The notes under the pieces are model-generated. The model was given only the letters and a program-made list of their open reading frames with translations. It was not told the DNA's origin and made no database searches. The position numbers were made by a program, and so were the translations under genes. Positions 50,301 to 59,300 of a stretch of DNA of 64,000 nt are shown piece after piece. Every line of letters begins with the position of its first letter. Position 1 is the first letter of the stretch. Source of the DNA: Nautilus pompilius. Taxonomy: Eukaryota > Mollusca > Cephalopoda > Nautilida > Nautilidae. The stretch spans positions 1 to 64,000 of the forward strand of contig JACATO010002216.1 of assembly GCA_018389105.1 (NCBI GenBank). The letters are read 5' to 3'.

Positions 50301-53300
50301 CCGGAAGAAAATCCACTCAGGAAATGTGTGGGGGGTTTATGGTGCAGACAGGTTCACCTAAAGGGTGATCTCATCACAAGCTTTTTTAACAAAACAGAAA
50401 AGAAACTACTTAATCATTGCGTAGTTCTAACCATGAAGGAATCCTTACAATTAAGCTTAATTTCAGTCACTTTACCCACTAAAAAAATTACAATGACAGC
50501 AGAAAATCCAAATATTTTTTTTTTCAATAAAAATCTATAAAAGCATTTATAATCTTCCTCTGTGAACATAAATGTTTACAACTACAGACGTGTTTCGATT
50601 AGTTTGTGTTGCATCAATGGTTACCGCTAACAACCACTGACATTCCTACACCTTCTGGAGCCTGACATTTCCATCTTTAGACTAGAATCCTTCTGCTTAG
50701 CTGAGGTCAAGGAACCAGCAGAAACCCATGCTGATAGAATTGGCGCAGAAGAGCAAGAGTAGACCATGCTGAGGTTGGTTCGTAAAAATCCAGATCAAAC
50801 TCAGGGCCCTCTACCATGGCAGGCTGCACACTTTGCCAACCATCTCCAAGCATTTATGTGGAACCCATTCTTCTTGATATACAAATTTTAAAATTGTCAA
50901 TACAAACGGAGCACTGAAGCAAAAATGGTGGCCAACGAAGACGCAGTATTGAGCCCCAGTGAAAATGCTCAAGGCCAGCCAGGTTCGTTTATTAATTTGT
51001 CCGAAATAAATCAGCAACAAAATTTTTAAAAAGGCAAACTCAGGTCTAAATAGTAAGAAAGAGTAATAAGCATATGAATATTTTAATGGACATTAGTGTG
51101 GATATTTTCTAAAAAAGAAAAATTACAATAGAACAGCATTCAAACAGGAGGAGGATTTTGCTTCCGTAGGTTTTTTCTGAACCTAAGGTCGCTCCAAGAT
51201 TTGGCCAACAACTCTCCGCACCATTAAGGGGGAAACTTCCGGGTTGAAAAATAAACTAGGGTCAGTCTGAAAATTTCCGATTTTGGTTTTCGTCGACATC
51301 ATAAATTTAGTTCTCTTATTTTTAACAGAAACAGAACATCATTTATAAGTTTGTTATGCCCCCCCAGTTTTTAATGTTTTTCTCTCCACCCACCACCCCC
51401 CCAATCTCCGGCTTGTGAGTTAATATAAACAGTTTTAGCTAAGCATCAGATGAGAGAAATGAGTGACCAAAGAGGAGTCTTCCAGATGGATGAGCAAGGA
51501 AGAGCTCTAACTGTGTGGACTGTGAAGATTTTGCATTGTTTGAAGCCTGCCCACCCCCCCTTTTTTTTCCTATTCATTACACGAAACTCATGTCCAAAAA
51601 TAAGGAAGCCCTTTCCTAAATCTGTCGTAAACTGTGTGGACCCTCTGGGTTCTTATCACATTCTGCAATTTTGTGACCTTTGACTCAATAAACCCACACT
51701 AACTAAAGCCACATGCATGTGTACTTTCACATCCGTATTTAATAAAAAGTCATAAATTTATATTTACATTTAATTAAAATGTTTCAAATCTGTAGTCTTA
51801 GTCTATACCCCAAAAATACATCCACGTATGCATGCAATGAAACCATATCCACATTTACATTACAATCTAAGCACCCGTACCCACGTACAGCGCTGTACTC
51901 ACAGAGACTGTGTTTAGCTTCCGCATGATTTTCTCATACCGGGCACCTTGCTGCACTTGAAACTCATCCTGGGTTAACACTTCTGGTGGCCCTGTGCTCT
52001 CTGATGATTCTCTGCATAAAACAAGAAAAATGCATAATTATGCTTAAACTGAAAATAAAGTGATAATTACAGAACGCTTAGCAACATATTTCCCACTACA
52101 TTATAGCTTTTTTTTTCTTCATCTGAAAGGCACAGCCATTGGCCATTTATAATTAGCTATCAATAGTCGGAAATTGAAAGTTACCTCCCCCTCTGAGATA
52201 TTGCAAAATCGAGACTTGTTGTAAACAGGGGTCTAGAAACAGTGCCCATAAATTACACCCAATTGGGGAAAATTTCAGACACATTTATTGCCTTTCTATC
52301 TCTGTAGTGTGGCCGATCCAGGATTTTCGGAATGGGCGGGTGTGGCATAGGCCATACCGAGCGCCGAATTCCAAATGACTACACCAGAAGTGAGCAAACT
52401 AGGGCCCGCGGCTTCATTTGAAAAAGGACAAAAAATGGGATGTTTACACCTTGTTCATCTACATCGCAAGGTATTTGTCAGATTGATGCCGTCCATTCAG
52501 AAATTTGTAAGCCTACTTTTGCAGTTTTCCGGTTTCATATAAAACAGGGAAATTCTTATGAAGTTGGCCCGAATTTTAGAAATACAGAAGTCAAAACAAG
52601 ACTCTGGGTTTCCACAGTTTTATGAGGAATGTGGCCGAGCAGCGATACAACAGGTGCTCTCATGCGGCCTCCATAGACAATGTTCTCCCACCCCTGGACC
52701 ACTAAACACAGAACATGCAATTCATTTCAGACAAGGAATCATCACTGATGTTATACACTGTCAGGTGTCATGTATCAATGCACCAATTTTGTAATATTTA
52801 TTCCGTCAATGGGTTGTTGAAAAGCATGCGCCTTGAGTACCTGCGCACATACATGTCTATGATCCTGTCATAGTCCAGGTGAATGTCCCTGTGGACTAAA
52901 AGTAGAAGCAAGGCATTGAATCACTCCTCTGTCATTGTTGAACAATAGGATGTCTTGATAAACCGCAACGCGGAATTGGTGCGTTCAACACTAGCAGAGG
53001 TGGTGGGGTATGTTAGAACGATCCTTAGTATGGTAGTGATGTTACTATAGAACGTTTCAATACTTTTGTCTGATATTATTCTGAGGGTATCTGCGAGAGT
53101 TGAAGGGAGATCTTTCCCAGGTCGACCTGACCAATTTCATCGCCATAAGCGGAGTTCCTGATGAAAATTTCCTGGAGAGGGGTGATCATCTTGATAATAA
53201 GACAATACTTTGGTTTCTGTTTCCTTATCGAGTTTTGTTAGATATGCCAGGGATTCTCTTTATGCAGGCCCAGGCACGGATCTAGAGGTGTGGCCGTGAC

Positions 53301-56300
53301 TCGCCCCTGCTCGACCCGCCAAAAAAATGCTTGTGAAGAATTCTGTGAACAACTGTAAAAAGGTCCACACATAAGAGATTACAGACGCACCGACAGATGC
53401 GCGGAAACAGCAGAAAAACAACGGCACACGCCGTTTGTCAGCTTTTTTTGCTCATCGTTTGTCTTGTACATTGGTATTTAGTTGATCTGAGGACGCCGGA
53501 GATCCTGACCAACCCCTGCAAAAATTCCTGGATCTGTGCCTGAGGTAGCGATTCCACCCGAAATTATAATCCTCTAAGGAAAACGTGACGTATGGAATCG
53601 CCAACATATCCTTGAGCCATGAGTGCCCTCACTGGGTTATGTGAGATAAGATTTTCATTCGAACACAAGACGATCATGTACACTTAAAATAATAAGTTAC
53701 CGTCTATGCCAAAAAAAAAGTATTTCTCAGAAACCGACCTTTCTTCTGCGCAAAAAGGTCAACCAAGGTCGGCTGTGATCTTTCCACAGTCGCGGCAAAC
53801 TGTAGTGTCAGTGTAGACTCATCTAATGATAATAAATTTACCTACATAATTAAGTTCAAGGAATTTTGGTAAGCATTAGAATTTAACATTTTTCAAGCAA
53901 CACCATAATTCTCCTCTCAAGCAGACTTCAGACAGTCGTCTGCCATCGTTGTGATCAATTCATGGTGTTCCATTTGCTATAGTTCGACAAAATGTGGTGC
54001 ATGATTTCTGATGTCGCTACTAATTATACTGTCACTTCAAAAAGAATGAATCTCCAAAGAATTAACCTAAAATTACTTTATTATTTCCTATATGCATTTA
54101 ATAATTTGCATTGAAGGATTAGGAATAGTAATAATATTATATAAAAACTGTGTAACATCAGCATGTAATGAATATGTTATTTTAATGTATCTCCTCTGCA
54201 CAATGTATTTTATATAACAGTCAGAAGTATGGGAAAGCACTATATATTAAATGTTTCTCTTTAGGTCTTCTCCTTCCCCTCCTTTCACTACATAGATATC
54301 TACACCTTGTCCAGCAAAACTTTCATAAAGATATTTACCTGTCACATATGCACATTTGTCCCACTCATGTGGCAACACTTAATGCCAGAAGCATAGAAAT
54401 CTCTATGTCAAGTATGCAGCCATTACATCCTCCTTATTTTGAAACTTTATCCCACTCGGATGTTCCTTGAGTGGTCCGAAGAGATAGAAGTCATGTTAAC
54501 AAATCCAGACAATGGAGGGAGGATTAACCATTTGGTATAACATCTCTTCAAGACAAATGTTATTATATTACAATGCAAAACCTTTGACCACAAACATGAC
54601 TAGTTCCAGATGTCCAAAAAATTGATAAATATTCTGTAGAAGACCAACAAAATGTTTCCAGTGCATACTTAACCAAAATGCAGTAATAAATCCTTGGTCC
54701 ATCACAGGTCACAATGTCCACATAAGGGTTTTTTTAGAACCCACCTGGTGCTTTACTGAATTTCTGGTACAATGATGCTCTCCACACTTCCAATAACGAT
54801 ACATAGTTCTGCAGCAATACCATACACCCTGTTCCAGTGACTGGTCGAAAATGGTAATGTTTTCAGGAGCCACAAAACACTTATGTTTCATATGAGCATG
54901 TTCAATCATCGATTACCAATTCACATCCATTTAAAACACTTCAGCAAACTGTTTGCTGCCATCTTGGAAAGACTCAGTGCACCAATTATGGCATCCTTTA
55001 ACACAGGACTGCTGACCCATACATGCCACAAACTTTCAGCAACTCCTATTCTTTTACAATTACATGAAACAAAAAGCATTGCTTAACCTTGAACAACACT
55101 TGTATTACAGTATGCTAGTTTGCACAGCTTTTTCATCTCCAAAAAGCAGTTAGAAAGCAATAGATACATTCTCTATATGTCTTAAAGTTTAATAATTAGT
55201 TACTAAATACATTTTATACTGTTAAGTTATGCTATAATAATAAAAAGACCACATATCTACATCTTTTTGGATGCTTCCATCTTGTTCAGAATTTACTGTT
55301 TACAATCTCTTTGGTATGATTAGAGATCCAAATAAGTGCAGTCCTTTTAATGTGTTCACTATAGCAAACATCCCACATGCATACAAAGGTAGGCATTTCA
55401 GCAGGTATCTCTGGTAGTGTGCTACAGGTGGGAAGAAAGCGAAGTAAGGTTATAAGGAGCATCACAGGAAGTAAAATGCTTAGACATTATCAGCAGCTCT
55501 TTTAGACCAAAGAAACCAGCTTTTGGTATATTTAATACCATTAAAAAGACCAGGCTTCCTATTTCATGAATCTTAATATTTTGTCATTTCTGGTATTTGT
55601 AAAAATTTGGTCAGCTTGCTAACCAAACCAAACAATACCATGCTGACTTGTCTGCTTTGGAAAAAAACTTGAAGACCTATCTGCTGATCCCAAAAATGGC
55701 AACACACCAAACCAGAGAGTTTCATTTATTTTAGACATTCTTAACTTCTTTGGTCATACAGGTAAAATGCCTCTGGACTTTTTCAAGATTATCTATATCC
55801 TCAACAAAGTAGAGATTTGCATGACCACAGTTCCTAAATGATCTGACCAATTTATAAACAGGTAAAAGTACTTACATCAACTCATGACTGATGGTCTCAT
55901 TGTGCCCAGAACTCATTTTGTCTTCATCACCTTGTTTCTGACACTTTTTATAAATTTCTTTACAATAACTGAGAGAACTTTTTTTGTTAAACATGTGCAA
56001 TACTGTACTCTCTCTCTCTCTCCTGTATGCATACCCTCTACAGAAGATATGGCAAAGTGATTGTTAAGGAATCACTCTTTTAGGCTATGGTGTAATAAGG
56101 TGAGAGTGGATAGTTCCCCTTCCTTACCACCTTAGCCCCTGGTTCATACCAGATACATATTTATTTTTGAAAGGTAAATAGAGTCAACCTGGAAGTGCTT
56201 TTGAACCTATGAAACCAATACAAGAAATTCACCTTATACCTCTATCATCTACTTCATAATTAGAAAAAAATAGTTATGCAAGAGGTGAACATATGCATGG

Positions 56301-59300
56301 AAACAGATTTGATTTGCCATTTATAAGACCAGCTGATTAACTGACTGACTGACCCTGTACATCCACTGTATTACTATCATCTGCTTTATCCAGATGAGCT
56401 GATATAAGAGCAAGAAAAAACAGAACCAAACTACACTCCAAACCGACCCCTTTGTCATAATAAATCCCTCAAGATCTGAATCCCTAAATCTGATGGATAG
56501 TTAGTTGAGATCAGCACAATATACCACCATTGGATTTATCACCATCCTATGCCAACCATTAATTCACCCCTATTTCCTATTTATTATCAGTAAAAATATA
56601 CTTTTTAAAAATTAATTCATTATTGTTAATTTTTAGGGTTTTCTGTTTTGAAAAATAATATTTTAAAGATTTTAAAAAAAAAAAAAAAGTCCAGAGTTAA
56701 CAGAAGGGGGAGAAAATCCTCTCAAATGTGGAGATAATGTGTAACTAATAAGATTACAGAATCACTTTATCCAGGTGCAATATTGTATTGGTGGGTCAGA
56801 TGAGGTGGAAGTGTATTTCATTCTGAAAATCAATTTGACAAATATTGTTTGGTATAATTTATGTATAAGCACTAACAGTTCATGCATTTCAAATAATTGT
56901 GTAGACTGATGGCCATCAAAAGATCAACATGATACATGGACCCGCTACTCCAAATATACTTGAGCCAGTCCTGAAAGAGAAAATATTTCTATTCAGGCTG
57001 GCAATGGTGGAGTCTACACAAGTAATGGAGCACAATGATTTTTTTATCAGCCCAGTGGGAACAATTCTAAAAGGGCCATCAGCAATTGGTTGGTTTGTGT
57101 GATGAAATAGGTTCTCCAATCCCAGAGGGATATGATAATTAATCAGCTACTTTCACTAATGGTAAAAGTGCTAAACTGTAGTGACTTGATTTCACTTGCC
57201 TTTCAATCATCAAGCTGTTTCTGGTTTACTTAAATTGCAGCCTGGTGTACAGAGAGAGAGAGAGAGAGAAAGTTGAACCAAGATGGTTTCCAAATGCACA
57301 TAAAACCAATACTTTGTGGCTAAAATAACCTAAAAAAAAAAAACCTTTCATCTTCTTGCAATTTTATTCAGTCTGAAATTACCACTAAACTCATAAAGAA
57401 ACTATACAACCTGGATTTCAAAATAACTGACAACTCTAATTAGGTAGGTGTAGCATCAAATTTCAGATCACATAAAAAAATTAATGCCTGACATTGTGAA
57501 AGAAAAAAATGACAGCCAGGCAGTAATTTGCACATAAATGGATCATAAACATCTGAATCCATTGCAATCTGTAACTACTATGGCACAACTATATATCACC
57601 TGTTGGGTTTTCATTTCAAAAGTGATGGCACTCTTCTGAATTTAGCAAGATCCTATTACTGGATCAGCAACTGTTGACTATTATTATTGTTGTTACCACA
57701 TCTTTCCCGTGGTGGGAATCATAAACAACAGACAAGTGTTTAAAAAAAGGACCTAAGCAACACGCTGAAATATTTTCCAGCACAAAATGCATATGATGTG
57801 CTCCAACTTTGACTCGCTTAACACAGAAACATACTTTTCTGATCAGAGACAAAGTTTCTGCAACATGAAGAACATCCAACCATAGCAAGAATAATGCTGC
57901 AAACAACAACACCAGCTAGATACCATTAGCAGCCTGGACCCTAGAGAAAATACCTGCTGCACCCCTTTGGTGATCACAGCATGCTGTTCCAGCAACTCTT
58001 CGTGGTCATCAAGAAATAAATATCTAACAATCTTAAAGTACAGTGTACTGTCTTACAGCTAGCGATGAAACTGGTGGGGTTATAAATTGAGATTTCCTTT
58101 AGTTTAGCAGTTGCAAAGAGGCAGGAAGCGATCTTGGCTTTTGCAACAGAAACGTAAATCAAAATGATCCATAAACTGTTTGATATCTGTCACTATTAAT
58201 TACGGTTTCTTGTGATTTATTCAATTCATCAACAATTCTGTTACTAGAAGGATATTTTCTGATGTTTAAATGTGCTGGAATCTGAACTAATTTGTAATTA
58301 TAACACCTTAGTAGTAGTAGTAAATGCTGATAGCTAATATAACCTGTCTACCATTCACAATCTCATCAATCCCTAATTATTTTGAAAGCCTCTATGAGGT
58401 CCATCTTGATTCCAAATGGTTAACACCTAGAAACATTCTAGTAAATGCAAGTTGAACTATCTCCAATACATGAGCATCCTCTCTCAAATAAGGATTCCAC
58501 GCCTGCACAGTGTATTCGGGATATGGTCAAACTAAGAATTTATACAATGAAGCTATAATTTCTCTGTTTTTATGTCAGGTATTCTGTTAATTACTCCTAA
58601 CATTCTCTTTGTGTTGTTTGCAGACGAAACCCGTTGTTCTTCACTTTTGAGATTTCGGTTAATAATTATCCCTAGGTCCTTTCCTGAAACTTCATTTCAT
58701 CTTTGTAATAATTACCATAACATTCTCTGCCACTGTAAAGATCAGAACAGAGACTTACTTGAATCTGTTTGCTGCAGCTCCCTGCAGTTTCTCATCATCC
58801 TCCGTAAACTCTGGACTTGGTTGATCCTTTGGCAAACAAGTGATGCCAATTTCTGTAACTATGGAGACAAACACCCACCATCAGGTACTAACAAAGTAGA
58901 ACAAAAAAAATTTTTTTTTTTTTTTTTTAAAAGTTTTCTAAAGTTAATAAAGTAATTTTTTGGACAATAATAAAAGGTGCCCATAATTATATGAAAAAGA
59001 AAACTGGAAACCAGTTCACCTCCCATGGTGAGTGGTAAACTTTAGTCTTCAGGGAGGAGTTATAAAGGTAAAACTCAACGTCACCTCGCGTGTACAACTG
59101 TTCCAAGATTTTCCCATAATTTTGTTTTGCTTTAAAAATATTTTACTTTTGGCTTCTGCTTGTGTAGACTCTGCAACATTGGATGGGCTGCTCAAGCAGC
59201 CACTGGTGGCTGGTAAGGATAAGGGCCACCGTCTTTCCTGATGCAACAAGTATATTGCCAATCCGTTCTCTTTCTTTTACAGAAGAATCGGACTTTCAAT

